DNA from: Cannabis sativa
Taxonomy: Eukaryota; Streptophyta; Magnoliopsida; Rosales; Cannabaceae
Direction: 5' to 3'
Assembly (NCBI RefSeq): GCF_029168945.1
Contig: NC_083602.1
Span: 66,794,600 to 66,858,599 of the forward strand
DNA length: 64,000 nucleotides
Shown: piece by piece, positions 10,720-23,045 of the stretch
Numbering within the stretch: position 1 is the stretch's first letter
Layout: every line of letters begins with the position of its first letter
Made by a program: the position numbers and the translations under genes
The notes under the pieces: model-generated
Told to the model about the DNA's origin: nothing
What the model saw: only the letters and a program-made list of their open reading frames with translations
Database searches by the model: none

Positions 10720-11020
10720 CGATCCTAACCTCAATCACGATCTAGACTTGAACTCGGACCTAGACCCTGACCAAAATTCTGGACTCGAAACATGTCCCGA
10801 ACCCGGACCTGAATCGGGACCTACTCCCCAGACTCGAACTCGGACCCAAATCTCAAACGCGAATTCTGACTTGAACCTCGAACCCCCGACTTGGACCCAG
10901 ACCCCAGCTCCAAACACCGAACCCAGACCCAAACTAGGACCCGACCCTTTAGCCCCAGATCCGAACCCGGGACCTTAGACCTAGACCCAAACCTAAACCT
11001 AAACCCAAGGTCTGGATCTA
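10720..11020. repeat. Degenerate C-rich hexamer minisatellite
   Basis: About 300 bp is built of diverged six-base units of the type GACCCN/GAACCC (GGACCT, GAACTC, GACCCA and so on), ending in ACCTAAACCTAAACCC. The plus strand has almost no G-runs while C clusters every six bases. The period of six and multiples of three keeps frames open on both strands (repetitive Pro/Asp/Gly readings), but this is a by-product of the repeat. The end of the array resembles plant telomere-type sequence. Confidence 0.8.
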
Positions 11021-11028
11021 GATCTAGG

Positions 11029-12890
11029 TATTAGGATTCATGCCCTAAAAGCAAGTAATTAATGTATATTATATTAGAGAATATATGAAATACAATTATA
11101 ACATCAATGATACATTAATTATAATATTATAATTATTAAATATCTAAAAAATTTCTTATTCATATGGTGAATGTATAATCTTGTAAGGATGTACAAGAGA
11201 TTAAAAACGATATAAATAAAACAAGTCAATAGTGTATTGAAGTAATGAGAATCTTTAATATGGAACTGCTTAGTACGGTTTACTATACACTATACTTCTA
11301 GTGTGTGTGATTTTGATTCGGATCACATATATGGATAGACATGTAGTAAATGTGATGTGTATAATTCAATTATGCATGACTAGACCGATATGTAATAAAC
11401 ATCTTTTATTAACGTGTCGTTTACCATGAAAGAATTATTCATATCACAATGATGATAATTAGTATATCAGCCTAAATCTTGAGTATACATGAACTCCTGT
11501 TACTGTTTATTGAATTCTTTGATTCACTCGTTAATGTTTCTTAAAGAAAATAATTCTTACAACTTCTATTTTGGAAGCTTAATAACATGAGTGGCTGGGA
11601 ACATGTTATATAATAGTGGAATCCAATCTTTCCTAATAGATCGAATATTAGTTCTCTTATAGTATTAATTCTGATAGTGCTAACAGTTGGATCCAAATCT
11701 ATAATAAATTATAGATTAACTGTTCATATTGAATTAATGATACATAAGAAATCAAGAGATAATTAGAAGGATAAAATAGTAATTTTGATTAACTCTAATT
11801 ATGAACTAATAATTTGAGGGTGAACTGCTTATATTGATTATATCAATAGACAACTAGACCGAATTCTATAAATATAATTCTATATTGTCTTATATTGATT
11901 ATATCAATAGACTACTAGTACGAATTCTATAAATATAATTCTATATTGTCAAAGAGTGCAATTCTATATTTTTGTGGAGCAATAATGAAATTAATAAACT
12001 ATATTATTCTGTTGCTAAGATCGATAATGATCAAGTATTTATTGGAGTTTTAAAATATAGGTCCATGATCCCTAAGTCACCTCTATACAACACTGTGCAG
12101 AGAAAAGTTTTATTTGATAAATGAATTTGAGTGAGAATTAATTTCTATGAGACATAAATTCTTAAGGGAAAAATAGTTGTTTTTAAAATCATTATTTTGA
12201 TTAATTATGAAAATTATGAATTGTATAATTAAAAGTATTTAACTATTTAGTTTTATTTATTAAAACTATATTAATTATTTAAATATAATATTATTCTTAA
12301 ATAATATTAAAGAGAAAAATATATTATTTTAGAAAATAATATTTATTTTAATCCTTGTAAAATAAGAGATTAATGGAAACTAATCAATTATTATTTATTG
12401 AAAAAATAAAAAATGAATCTTATTTATGACAAATTTGAGAAATTAATTTTGGGCCTTAAAATATGGCCCACACATGTAGGCCTAACTCACACGTGTAGGG
12501 TCACATATAACGGCCCATGATTAATTTAGTTTGATTATTTTATTGGTGAAAATAATTTAAATTACATTAATTAATTATATTTTAATTGATGAATTAAATA
12601 TATTATATGATAATTATTTCATTAAAAGGATAATAATAAATTAAAAAAAGCTATAACTGATATTTGTTATTCAGGTTTTAGATATTTGTATTTGAAATTA
12701 AATTCTGAATTCAAATCAAATTAAATATTTTCTTTTTACTTTATTAAAAGATTAAAAAACTTTATTTATAGCATTATATATACAATATATAATATCATAA
12801 ATAAGAGACTGAAAATATGAGTAACAATACGGTAATAAGAGAGAAAATAGGAATTGATATTCACTCTCATTTTCTTTCTACCGTACACGC

Positions 12891-12893
<3 letters not shown>
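11029..12893 (+). mobile_element. Copia-type LTR relic, 3' end missing
   Basis: The start, TATTAGGATTCATGCCCTAAA, is the same kind of opening as the E-family LTRs (TGTTGGGTTTTATGCCCTAA) with the terminal TG changed to TA. The body has typical long-LTR content: mixed AT-rich sequence, a GGCCCA-rich patch near 12460-12520, and a TATA-like region near 12765-12800. It runs for about 1.86 kb and stops at a CT repeat without a CA end or primer-binding site. No partner LTR is in the window. Assignment rests on resemblance alone. Confidence 0.5.
11828..11949 (+). repeat. 61-bp tandem duplication
   Basis: Two adjacent 61-bp units (11828-11888 and 11889-11949) differ at only a few positions around ACAACTAGACC versus ACTACTAGTAC. 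Each contains the palindrome-like TTGATTATATCAA and AATTCTATAAATATAATTC. It lies inside the LTR relic. Confidence 0.93.

Positions 12894-12949
<56 letters not shown>
12894..12949. repeat. (CT)n microsatellite, about 56 bp
   Basis: A pure CT run forming the junction between the LTR relic on its left and the LINE remnant on its right. Confidence 0.97.
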
Positions 12950-12951
<2 letters not shown>

Positions 12952-13460
12952 AACCCCACATCTTCAAGAGCTTTATTAAACTCGTCCATTAGCCACCCAA
13001 GATACGGTGTCCCACCTTGCTTATCTACCTAATTCACCATATTATTCAAGTCTCTAATTACACACCAAGGTAAGCTAGAATTATGCACCAAAGTCCGAAG
13101 TGAATCCAAAGTCTTCCCACGTTGTATTCTATCAGGCTCACCATAAAGCCTAGTTAACCTCCAAGCCTCCATACCATCGACCTTTGTAATAACATCAATA
13201 TGGTTTCGAGAAAAAATAATTAAGTTTGCCCGATCTTCCTCACGCCACCATATTGCTACACCCCACTCCTACCCCTCGGCTCCACCACAAATATTCCTTC
13301 AAACTCTAGTTTTCTAAGAATCCATTCAATTTTATCCTTCTTGCATAAATTTTTACAAAGAAAAATAAAAATAGGCCTCTTATGACGAACAACGTTTTTA
13401 AGGAACTGAACATTTTGTCGGTTGCCAAGCCCACGACAGTTCCAACTAAGGACACTCATG
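12950..13460 (-). pseudogene. LINE ORF2 N-terminal endonuclease domain, truncated
   Basis: The start at 13460 reads MSVLSWNCRGLGN, the standard opening of plant L1 ORF2 apurinic-like endonucleases, whose Asn is catalytic. The expected FLCE motif reads FLCK, so the catalytic Glu appears to be lost. The frame ends near 13256 after GRSGV. Reading continues in another frame with WWREEDRAN, then RLYGEPDR at about 13140-13155, and an RDLNN segment where active proteins have GDFN. A stop interrupts that segment. Sequence ends at the microsatellite. The endonuclease is inactive and the reverse transcriptase is absent. Confidence 0.88.
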
Positions 13461-13709
13461 ATGCACAGCGTGTCTGACCAACAGAGAACTCGCCAATAAC
13501 TCATTTTTTTGAACCAACAAATTTGTACTGTTTCCTCCCATATCCACATCAATAGTCTCACTAGAAACTATATTCTTATCCACATTAGAGTCCATATACT
13601 AGAAAACCCCTTAGCACACTTCCGTTTAGAATCTACAACCACCAAAACCTCAGACCCTTTCTCATCCATTCGACCCTCATCTATCTGAGAAACAATAACC
13701 TGAGGACCC

Positions 13710-14632
13710 ACTGTCACCACCACGACCCTGCCTTATCACGCCTTTCCTCAAGAAAATTATTAGTGCAACATGATAGTTTTGACAACTTACTAGAATCAGA
13801 CAACTGCTCAACAAAAAATACGTTATCATCTTTGGTACCGTTCCTCAACCAATGTACGCCAATCAAGTGGTATGTCCTTTCAAGCTGGGCTCTCATAAAT
13901 GAACCATAAGTCTTAACAATATCCTTTGGAGATAACTCAAACAATTTTGAACAAAACCGTCTGTAATGACCAATAATACCACAAATAAAACAAAAAGTGG
14001 GAACATACTCATACTTGACATTGGCCCAAAAGAGAACTCACCCCCGTACGCTCAATCTTCATGCACCGTTTCAAGGGGACAGTAATATCAACAGTCACAC
14101 ATACACACAAATAATCATGCCACAACCCTTGAAAGTTTTTCGGATCTATTTCTACAAAAGTGCAAACATATACTTAGTTGCCCCACGTAATACATGGTCA
14201 GATTTTAATCCATACTACAAGTCATGAACCTGAACCCACAAATCCTAATTATTATCACAACAGACCATGGATCTTCCCCTCACTTTAATCTTGCAAATAC
14301 AAATTTTGTTCTATTGAACGTCCACAGAGATCCTTCCATAACTCTTTTGAGATATAGATCATGATAAAACTAAAATAAATATCGATTAACTTCCAGCTCT
14401 TTCACATACATTCCCTTGCGAGGCTTCCATAACGAGGCCATCATGTGTTGCATCACGTCAAATCAATAGGTCTGTGAGTCAAAAAATGACCAACAATGCA
14501 TCAGTGCTCATCAATCTTTTACTCCTCATTCTTAGAGAAATCACATATGAACTCATGCTCCTCTTCCCCTTCAATCACAATACTAACACATTCTTTCTCC
14601 AGATCACGAACAAACGTGCTACTCGAAGCCAT
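13710..14632 (-). pseudogene. LINE ORF1 (DUF4283/zinc-knuckle RNA-binding protein), decayed
   Basis: Plant L1 ORF1 proteins bind the element RNA. The chosen start (ATG at 14632-14630) begins MASSSTFVRDLEKE, followed by an acidic segment as in intact relatives. A stop follows after about 37 codons. In other frames comes a DUF4283-like segment (near 14400-14480, around RPIDFDVMQHMMASLW), then fragments around GSLWTFNRT. A CCHC knuckle reads CFICGIIGHYRRFC at about 13951-13994, followed by a stretch around PYGSFMRA- and GVHWLR-like motifs (13780-13900). Several stops and frame changes separate these parts, so the gene is dead. Confidence 0.82.
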
Positions 14633-14790
14633 GGTTGACCAGCACAATTCCCACATCACTTTTGAAATCTCACGACTAACGTGAACACAAATTCTCCACA
14701 ATAACCCTAGCCCTAACTTCTTCGAAAGATCTTAACACATAAACTGTATCCTTAGAACACACGCAACACACTTAAATCACACGAACACAC

Positions 14791-15299
14791 TAAAAAAAAT
14801 TTATCGAACATATGTCAATAGACAAAACTATTTATAGAGAGTACTTAATCTAATTATAATATGATTAGTGCTGAAAAAAATAAAGAAAAAAAATCTGAAT
14901 GCAAATTAGGAAAATTTTATTCTTCCATCTTAATCATCCCAAAAAGAACACGTCGCGGAAATCTTAATTTTATAACTTTGATCTCATTCCTTCTTCTTTT
15001 TTCGTTGATTTCTTTTTTGAAAAATCTATACGATGTTAATAGGTAGAAAATTATTGATGGTATATTTAATAGGTTTTAATAGGTTGGAATAACAACCAAT
15101 TACGTGATGGTGAATTAATAATAATTCTCCTTCTCTCTCATCGTTTTGAGTTATTATATTGTTTAAAAATTTTATTAAAGTTTTGTTTTTAAAATAATCA
15201 ATATATAAAAAGGAAAAATGTAAAACAGTGATATGATACTCTAAAATTTTTCTAAACAACTTTATCTACTTTTTTGTTCACACTTTCTTAAAATTATTA

Positions 15300-15341
<42 letters not shown>

Positions 15342-16034
15342 GATTTAAAAATCTATAATTTTTAAAACTATTAATTAATAAAATCAATTTATAAATCCAT
15401 TTGCTAAATTTAAATTGTATTTGATTTTTCAGAACTATATATATTTGTTAAACTCAAATTGTATTTATTTTTTTTATAACTATATATATAGATTTATATT
15501 TAAGTAAGTATTTTCTTAAATAATTATATACTATATACTTACTATATATATACCTATATTCATAAACTTTTAATAATTAATTGTTAATATCGTCAATTTT
15601 TTTATTTACATTTTAATAATAGGTTAGGACTATTTTTTATTCATTAACTTCTAAATTCTCTAACTTAACATCTACTCTTTCTTATTTTTTTTTAGGTGGA
15701 TGGTGCAAGACTTTAACCCTATTAATTCATAAACATTCAAATATACTTTCATCTCTTTTTCCATCCATTTAGATAATCATTGTCACTTTTATAGCTATTT
15801 CAAAAGTATTTAAGTGGAAAAATTATATGCAACTTAAGATATATATTATTACTTGATTGGTATTAGTGTATATATATATATGTTACTATTATTTTCTTAA
15901 TCAATTTTATTTTTATACATACTTTTGTATTTGATGTTTTTATTATTGAGTGATTTTCTTGGTATTAGTGATATTTATTATTTTCTTGATGTTTTTTAAT
16001 TTTGAATAAGTAAATATATTATTCTATTAAACAA
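14791..16034. other. AT-rich intergenic DNA
   Basis: No gene is recognised. It holds a TAA microsatellite and several TA runs. Confidence 0.5.
15302..15341. repeat. (TAA)n microsatellite
   Basis: About 13 perfect TAA units. Confidence 0.97.
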
Positions 16035-16043
16035 TTTTAATAA

Positions 16044-17458
16044 GGGAAATTTTTATAAATATGAGAAATTGATGGTATAGTTTATTTTTTTATGGCATAA
16101 ATAAATATTGTAAAAAAATATAGAATTAAAAAATAATTATAGTTTAAAATATGGGAAAAAACAATAAATAAATTTAATAAAACTTGTAATAATAAGTTCT
16201 GCCAGAAAAGTCACCGGCACCGAAAAAGTCACTGGTACCAGAAAAATTGGTGTCGCCGAAAAAGTCATAGTCGCCGGAAAAGTCACCGACGCCAAAAAAG
16301 TCACTGGAAAAGTCACCTGAAGTAGATGTCTCAGATTTAACTAAAAATAGAACTGGTTCTATAACATAATGAATAAAAATAAAATACTCAAATTGGTTAT
16401 AATTAAAATATAGCCGGTTCTGTAACATAATGAATAAAATAAATAACACGAAATAACTCAAACCGGTTATAAGTAAAATAGATTCGGTTATATAATATAA
16501 TGAATACAAATAAGTAACACACAATAACTCAAACTGATTACAATTAAAAAATAAAGAGGAAATAAGTTCCTAAAACATTGAAACATAAATTAAAAACAAA
16601 ACTAGTTCCACAACAAAATATCTCATAACACATAATACCTCATAAAATCGATTATAATTTTTTTTTTTAAAAAAAATAGGGATTGAGTCATAAATATGAA
16701 AAGAATCGATTATATAACAAAATAAATAAACACAAATAATAACACACAATAACTTAAATATAATATAAAAAACGAGTTATATTTATCAACTAGTTAAAAA
16801 TTTGAGACAAAAAACGGGTTCCGTAAAGCAACTAAGATAAAAACTCACACACAAAAATCAATTAAATAAAATAATCAAACAAAAGCATCCATTCATGAAT
16901 AATAACACTCATACCATATTTACCCCCAAAATACCCATTCATTATGTTATATAACCGGTTCTATTTTAGTAATAACCGGTTTGAGTTATTTCGTATTATT
17001 TATTTTTATTCATTATAACACTGTTATAGAATCAGTTCTATTTTAATTATAACTAGTTTGAGTTATTTTGTGCTATTTATTTTTATTCATTGTGTTACAG
17101 AACCGGTTATATTTCAATTATAACCGGTTTGAGTTATTTTATATTATTTATTTTTATTCATTATGTAATAGAACCGGTTCTATTTTTGTTTATATCTGAG
17201 ACATTTACTTCTGGTGACTTTTCCGGTGACGGTAATTTTTCTAGCAGCTTTTCCGGTACCGGTGACTTTTCTGGCGAAATTTATTATTGTTTTACAAATA
17301 TGTGATTTCTATCTTTTTTACAAAAATATGGCATAAAAAAACACATATAAATGTAAAAAAAAAAATATATATATATCTATAACCTCATAGCATTATTTAT
17401 TTATACCATAAAAAAGTAAACTTTTATAATTTTTTCATATATTGTGTAATTTTTCTAC
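16044..17458. mobile_element. Mutator-like element with about 500-bp inverted arms
   Basis: A 9-bp duplication TTTTAATAA lies at 16035-16043 and 17459-17467, the length typical of Mutator elements. The ends are GGGAAATTTTTATAAAT and, inverted, GTAGAAAAATTACACAA. The arms (16044-about 16560 and about 16930-17458) are inverted copies with landmarks such as TTTTTTATGG(C/T)ATAAATAAAT on both sides. Both arms contain a run of short repeats around AAAAGTCACCGG and then three roughly 71-bp tandem units ending in AACCGGTTCTAT-type sequence. The centre of about 370 bp is a further decayed stretch of the same kind. No MURA-like transposase is present, so the element is non-autonomous. Confidence 0.85.
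16196..16313 (-). repeat. Short tandem repeats encoding GDFSG-like peptides (left arm)
   Basis: Units of 15-18 bp built on AAAAGTCACCGGC repeat about seven times. On the minus strand they keep a frame open with repeated Gly-Asp-Phe-Ser-Gly/Phe-Phe-Gly motifs. The right arm has a shorter set at about 17212-17280 read on the plus strand. Nothing else supports a protein. Confidence 0.75.
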
Positions 17459-17467
17459 TTTTAATAA

Positions 17468-19254
17468 TGAGTTTTATATATTCTTTTTATTTGATCGAAG
17501 TTAAAGGTACAACAATTATAATTTGTAGGAAAGAAATCTTATTTATTATAATATTTATATATATTAAAAAGAATTAGTTAAAATAGTTTTATTAACTTTA
17601 ATAATGCTAATATCTTTGATACCGGTGATGATAAAAGTTTTGAATGCAGTGCCTATTAGAAGTGAAATACATTGACAACAAGTTTGAAGGACTATATATG
17701 AGATACGATATTAATAATAATAAATTTGAATGCAGTAGCGCTACAAGTGAGATATGGTGATTAAAACAACTTTGAATATAGTAGTGATTACAAGTTAGAT
17801 ACGGTAACGACAATAACTTTAACTTTTTTTTTAATGTTTCAATTTACACAACTAAAATATATTTTTTTTCTTCAAATATGTTGTAACTTATCACATGAGA
17901 TAAAATTTTGTAATTTATAGTTTTTAACACATTTTTAAAAAATACATCCAAAAATCATGATTTTTTTTATCTATTTTCGTTAGTTATAAATTTTTTTAAT
18001 TTTAAATACAAACTAAATAAATAGTTTATTGGATCAATCAACTAAATAAATAGTTTGTTTTAATTTGTTTGATGAGTTTGTTTTTTTTTTTTTTATAAAT
18101 TTACATAAAGAAAATAAAAAAAATTATTTGAATTAACTAGATTTAATATATATATTATTTAAAATATTTATGATATATAATTTTAATTTTATAATAAATA
18201 TCAACTGAAAATATTTAACAATTTTTACCTAGTTTTAAATATTCTCAGTAATATAAATACTTTAAAATTTGAAGTTTAAATTTTTATTTTATCATTTTAA
18301 ATTTTTTAAATATTTTATTCATTAATAATAATTTAAAAAAATGTATAAGTTACAATTATAAATAATTTAAAAAATAAAATATTTAAAATACTTCACAAAA
18401 CTGAATATTTAATATATATAAATAAATAAAAATTTAAGATATTTTATCTTGCGTTCCCCAAAACGAGGTGTAAAACTAGTTATCATATTGCTAACTCAAA
18501 ATTTATAGAGAAAATTATATTGTATACCCATTTTACTTCACTTATTTTAATTTTTACTTCTATTTTTATATTCTTTAAGATATATCCAGTTAGATCTCTT
18601 AAGTTAATGTAAATTATATGCTACATTTAAGTAGAATATATTTGACAACACATTTAAAAGAGTAGGCACATTTTAATAAAATATAATATAAAGGTATTTT
18701 TAATTAATGAATAAAAAAATGTATTTTTAAATTTATCCCAAATTCATATGTTTCTACGGAAGCAAAACATAGAAATTTTAGTTTATATTTGGATTAATTA
18801 TGGGCAAAGTTATGGACCAGAATAAGAATAAGAATAACATAATACATATAATAAGTCAACTATAATATATGGTTGAGTTCAGTTTTCTTGGGCAGTGATC
18901 ACAAATGCAATCTAGTACCAAAACTCTATGGACATAATCTAAGAAAAACTGGGTCCATCCTATAACTATTATAATTTATAACATTATGATCTAAATTTCA
19001 ATACTTTATTGTACCATAGATTATTTTATATCATTGGAGAATATGAAAGCCATGTTAAAAAGTCAATGCGATAGACCCGGTTTATATTGCAGCTCATATT
19101 TCCTATTATATATAGGGAAAACAACATTAAATTTCATTACCAACTTAATTAATAATTTGTCGTTTTATATAGTTTTTTTTTTTTAATTTTTTTTTTAAAT
19201 TATAGTTTCATTCTTAAATTTATAGATATCGAATGTTTTCTTTCATCTTCGGCC
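17468..19254. other. AT-rich intergenic DNA
   Basis: Long A/T tracts with no recognisable gene, LTR or paired termini. Short open frames are random-looking. Confidence 0.5.
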
Positions 19255-19705
19255 AAGCCTATCGATTTTTTTTTGGTATTTATAGAGATTTTCAGAAACT
19301 AAATAAATAGAGCTTCAGAAATAAATAAAATAGTAAATAATAGACAAGTAATTTTTACGTAGCTCGGGGTTGATAATCCTTAGTTCACGAGTCAGTTGTA
19401 TTGAGTCTTTGGGCAAGTATTCTCATAATAGAGTATGTGTACTTATAGTATAAACCCTAGCTCTACACTCCTTATGTTTCTCTTGAAGAAGAAAAAAGCT
19501 TGTAGGAGTTTTTACAGAGATTGGGCAAGTAGAAATTTTGTTCCCCCTTTGTACATAAAAAATGAGAATATTTATAGGCTTAAGTGTGGGTATGGACATT
19601 TCCTTTACCGACCTAAGATTTTGTACCATAGTTCATTGCAAGAGCAGGAAAATATAACGTCAAATCTGACTGTTCTATCGTGAAGAACCGTCTTAAATAT
19701 ACCAG
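19255..19705 (-). mobile_element. LTR fragment, probable Ty3/gypsy, minus strand
   Basis: Reading the minus strand, the sequence passes from a possible start near 19705 through a TATA box (CCTATAAATATTC, near 19572-19584) and a transcribed-looking stretch to GACTCGTGAACTAAGG and CTACGTAAAAAT, then TGAAAATCTC. This order matches the end of the LTR at 1-786, pointing to related families. It directly abuts the truncated RNase H region of copia A, so one interrupted or replaced the other. The outer borders are approximate and no target duplication was found. Confidence 0.5.
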
Positions 19706-20553
19706 GGTTGCTTAAATATCTACCTAACATCCAAATAATGTATGCAATGTCTAGACGCGTACCTAAAGATACATTAGACTCCCAACAGGTGATGCACAGG
19801 AAATCTTTTGCATTTCCTAAATTTCAAGGTTACTTTTAGGGCATTGACTAAGACTAAATTCGAATCCTTTTGCAACATGGGTATCGCCTGGTCTACAATC
19901 TTACATGCCAAACCTTTTGAATACTTTATCAATATAGCTCTTTTGTGATAATCCAAGAATACCTCAAGAACGATCTCAATGTATTTTAATTCCTAAAACA
20001 AAAGACATGTCACTAAGATCTTTCATATCAAAATACTTAGATAGAAATCTCTTAGTTTCTGCAATAAGTTTATATCATTAGTGGCAAGAAATATGTCATC
20101 GACATATAGAACTAGAAATATGTACTTAGTCCCGCTGAACTTGTGATATACACAATCATCAATGATATTCATCTTAAAACCAAATGAGACAATTACTTGA
20201 TGAAAGTTGTGATACCATTGATGAGAAGCTTGCTTGAGCACATAGATGGATTTTTTTTTTAATTTGCAAACCATATTATTTGGGTCACTAGACACAATAT
20301 CTTCTGGTTGTTCCATATAAATTGTCTCATCAATGTTGCCATTGAGAAATGTTGTTTTAACATCCATCTGGTGTAACTCAAGATCAAAGTGAGCAACAAG
20401 TACCATTATAATCCTAAAAGAGTCTTTCAATGAAACTGGAGAGAAAGTCTTTGTATAATCAATGCCTTGTTTCTGAGTATAGCTTTTTGCTACAAGACGT
20501 GCCTTAAATCTCACCACATTACCATATTCATTCCTCTTAGTTTTAATATCCAT
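19706..20553 (-). pseudogene. Copia A reverse transcriptase and start of RNase H
   Basis: From 20553 down, the frame covers most of the copia reverse transcriptase: KARLVAKSYTQKQGIDY, then FSPVSLKDS, then QMDVKTTFLNG, the YMEQPE motif, and the YVDD catalytic site within LVLYVDDIFLATND near 20095-20130. A stop at about 20023 ends the long frame. Beyond it, shifted frames show a connection-domain piece (19774-19956) and the segment around RLDIAYIIWMLGRYLSNPG near 19705-19760. There the copia sequence ends against an LTR fragment, and the remainder of RNase H is absent. The element is dead because of stops, shifts and truncation. Confidence 0.9.
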
Positions 20554-20806
20554 TTACAACTAATTGGTTTTACACCTTCTAGTAATGAGACAACTTCCCA
20601 AACCTTATTGTCTTGCATGGACTTATTCTCTTCATTCATGGTATCATTCCAGTTTAGAGAGTTAGAACTTTCATGGCCTGATTAAAGTTGATTGGATCAT
20701 CTTCCATCATTCTATTTTCATCCTCATATTCTTGAAGAAATATAAAATAATCATCTGAAGTAGCATTTCTTCTCTCTCTTGTGGACCTCTTTAATGGCGC
20801 TTGTTC

Positions 20807-22190
20807 TTAAGGGTGTTGAATTTGTTCTTCTAGAACAATAACCTCATCTTGATTTGGGCGTTGTTCAACATTGTCTTGTTGAGGTTCTAGATTCATTTCT
20901 TGATCAATGACAAGTTTAGAAGCTTGAACATTGTCAAAAATGATAGTAGAAATTGAATTTGAATTCAATTCCTCCTCAAAAGTAATGTCTCTAACCAAAT
21001 TCAACATCCTCAAAAAATGTTGCAGTTCCCATCTCAAAAATATTTTTGACTTTGGGATCATAAAACTTATAGCCCTAGATCGCTCGAAATAACCAATAAA
21101 GTAACTGCTAACTGTTTTGGAAGCCAATTTATTTTCATTTGGCCTATAAGGCCTTGCCTCAGGTGGACATCCTCAAATGTGGAAATGCTTTAGACTAGAC
21201 TTTTGACCTGTCCAAAGCTCATAAGGTGTCTTTACAACTACTTTAGCTGGTACTCTATTCAGAATGTAAGTTGTTGTTTTTAATGCTTCTCCCCAAATGG
21301 ACTTAGGTAAGGTAGAATGAGCGATCATGCTCCTTACCATATCCTTAAGAGTCCTATTTGTCTTCCAGCAACACCATAGCTAGGTGATCCTGGCATGGTG
21401 TACTATTTGACAATACAACATTCCTCTAGGAATTTAGCAAATGGTCTTGGATGTTATTCACCTGAGCCATCATATCTACCGTAGTACTCACCACCACGAT
21501 CATATTTGACGTTATTAATCCTTTTGTTGAGTTGATTTTCAACTTTAGCTATGTAAGCTTTGAACACGCCCACATACTGAGATTTTTCATTAATGAGATA
21601 TATGTACTTATAACGTGAGTAATTGTCTATGAACGATATAAAATATTATTGACCATTTCAAGATGTTGTAGGGAATGGCCCACAAATATTTGTGTGAATT
21701 AATTCTAAGACTTTAGAAGCTCTACCGACACATAATCTCTTAGTTTTAATCTATTTTCTCTTTATGCAATCTACACAGACATTAAAACTTGTGAAGTCAA
21801 GAGCGTCTAAAATATCATCAGGCACAAGACACTCAATTCTACCATTTGAGATATGACCTAAGCGTTTATGCAATAATGGTGCTGGATTTTCTTTATTTAA
21901 TTTACATTTAGGAACTTGTGATTCCACATGTAAGGTTTCATTATAGGATGTAATTGTTTCTAGCAAATAAAGATTGTTATAAGCATTCAAATAACCAGTT
22001 CCAATAACATTTGAATTTAAAGAAAAAGTAAACTGATTGTTTCCAAATGAACAACAATATCAAAAATTATCCAACAAAGAACCAGAAACTAAGTTATGTC
22101 TAAAAGACGGCACAACAAAAGTGTCTTTTAAATCCAAATAAAAACTAGTTCCCAATAATAATCTAAAATACCCAATTGCTTCCACTTCCA
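20807..22190 (-). pseudogene. Copia A integrase region with GAG-pre domain, decayed
   Basis: At 21751-21990 there is a GAG-pre-integrase zinc region: LLHKRLGHISNGRIE followed by CVDCIKRK, the HHCC-type finger before copia integrases. Further down, broken frames show a CGPFPT segment, FIDNYSRYKYIYL and YDRGGEYYGR, which are the integrase core blocks around the DDE residues (21150-21740). At least three stops lie among them. A 106-codon open piece (20807-21127) carries the integrase C-terminal part and the acidic linker before reverse transcriptase. Order and motifs identify Ty1/copia. Confidence 0.85.
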
Positions 22191-23045
22191 CCAATTATCC
22201 ATCACCGACAAAGATGTGTCTTTTACAATTATTTGACTTTCGGTGGCTCAGGCAACCCTGCATAGAAACACTTATTTGAGTAGTAGTAGCAGAGTCTATC
22301 CACCGAGTGCTTCTAGGTACTGAAGCTAAATTAACCTCAAAACAGACCAAAGCAAGATTAATACATTTCTTTACACACCATGCATGATATTTAATACAAT
22401 CTTTTTTCACATGTCCAAGTTGGTTACAAAAGAAACATCCCTTAGAATCATGTTGTTGTTTCTTTTGAACTTGACCCTTAGCAGTTAAATTTTCTTTTCT
22501 TTCCCTTATCCTTAGGGATAGTGGCTAGGTGAACACTTTCAATTTTGTCCTTTTTAAACCTTTCTTCCTCTTGCACACAATGAGACATGAGCTAGTTGAG
22601 AGTCCATTTCTCTTTTTGACAGTTCTAACTAATTTTAAATTGGTTAAACTGTGGAAGAAGCATTACCAAAACTATGAGCACAAGTACATCATCAGAAAAC
22701 TCAATCTTAAGTGTCCTTAATCTTGAGACAATATGATGCATTTTCATAATGTACTCCCTTACATTTCCTTGACCCTTATACTTCATGTTCATTAAAGAGC
22801 CAAGAAGTGTTGTCATTTCAACCATATCGTTTTTGGAAAAATGTTCCTCAATTTGTTCAAGGAAATTCTTGGCCATAGTAACCCTTCGGATTCTGTGCCC
22901 CAAAAGGCTTCTAGAATGCCATGTTTCATAATCATTAGGCCCATGCAATTTGAACGATCCCACCTCTCAAATTTTTTTTTTATCATCACAGGTACTTTCC
23001 TTAGTGAGAGGTGCAAGTTGTTCATCCCTTAGTGCATGGTCTAAA
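22190..23045 (-). pseudogene. Copia A gag (3' part) and protease, decayed
   Basis: The gag UBN2-type region reads in two frames around 22625-23025 (blocks like LLGSLMNMKYKGQGNVREYI and KMHHIVSRL). A CCHC nucleocapsid knuckle CFFCNQLGHVKKDC lies at about 22394-22440. The protease follows with WIDSATTT, where the expected catalytic Asp-Ser-Gly has become Asp-Ser-Ala, then the FVGDG block near 22200. The gag frame is cut at 23045 by the solo LTR; its missing N-terminal part continues at 35133 on the other side of the insertion. Frameshifts near 22970 and 22620 also break it. Confidence 0.88.

Larger units (their letters stand above)
12950..14790 (-). mobile_element. L1-type LINE, 5' half only
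   Basis: On the minus strand the order is a short leader, ORF1 beginning near 14632, a zinc knuckle near 13960-13994, and ORF2 starting at 13460 with an endonuclease domain. The element stops at the CT repeat at 12949, so the reverse transcriptase and the 3' tail are missing. LINEs normally lose their 5' end on insertion, so the loss of the 3' half must come from a later event. No poly-A or target duplication can be identified. Confidence 0.85.

Noticed and set aside
10735..10978. Pro/Asp/Gly-rich open frames on both strands
   Set aside because: They come from the six-base periodic repeat; no start context, domain or neighbour supports a gene.
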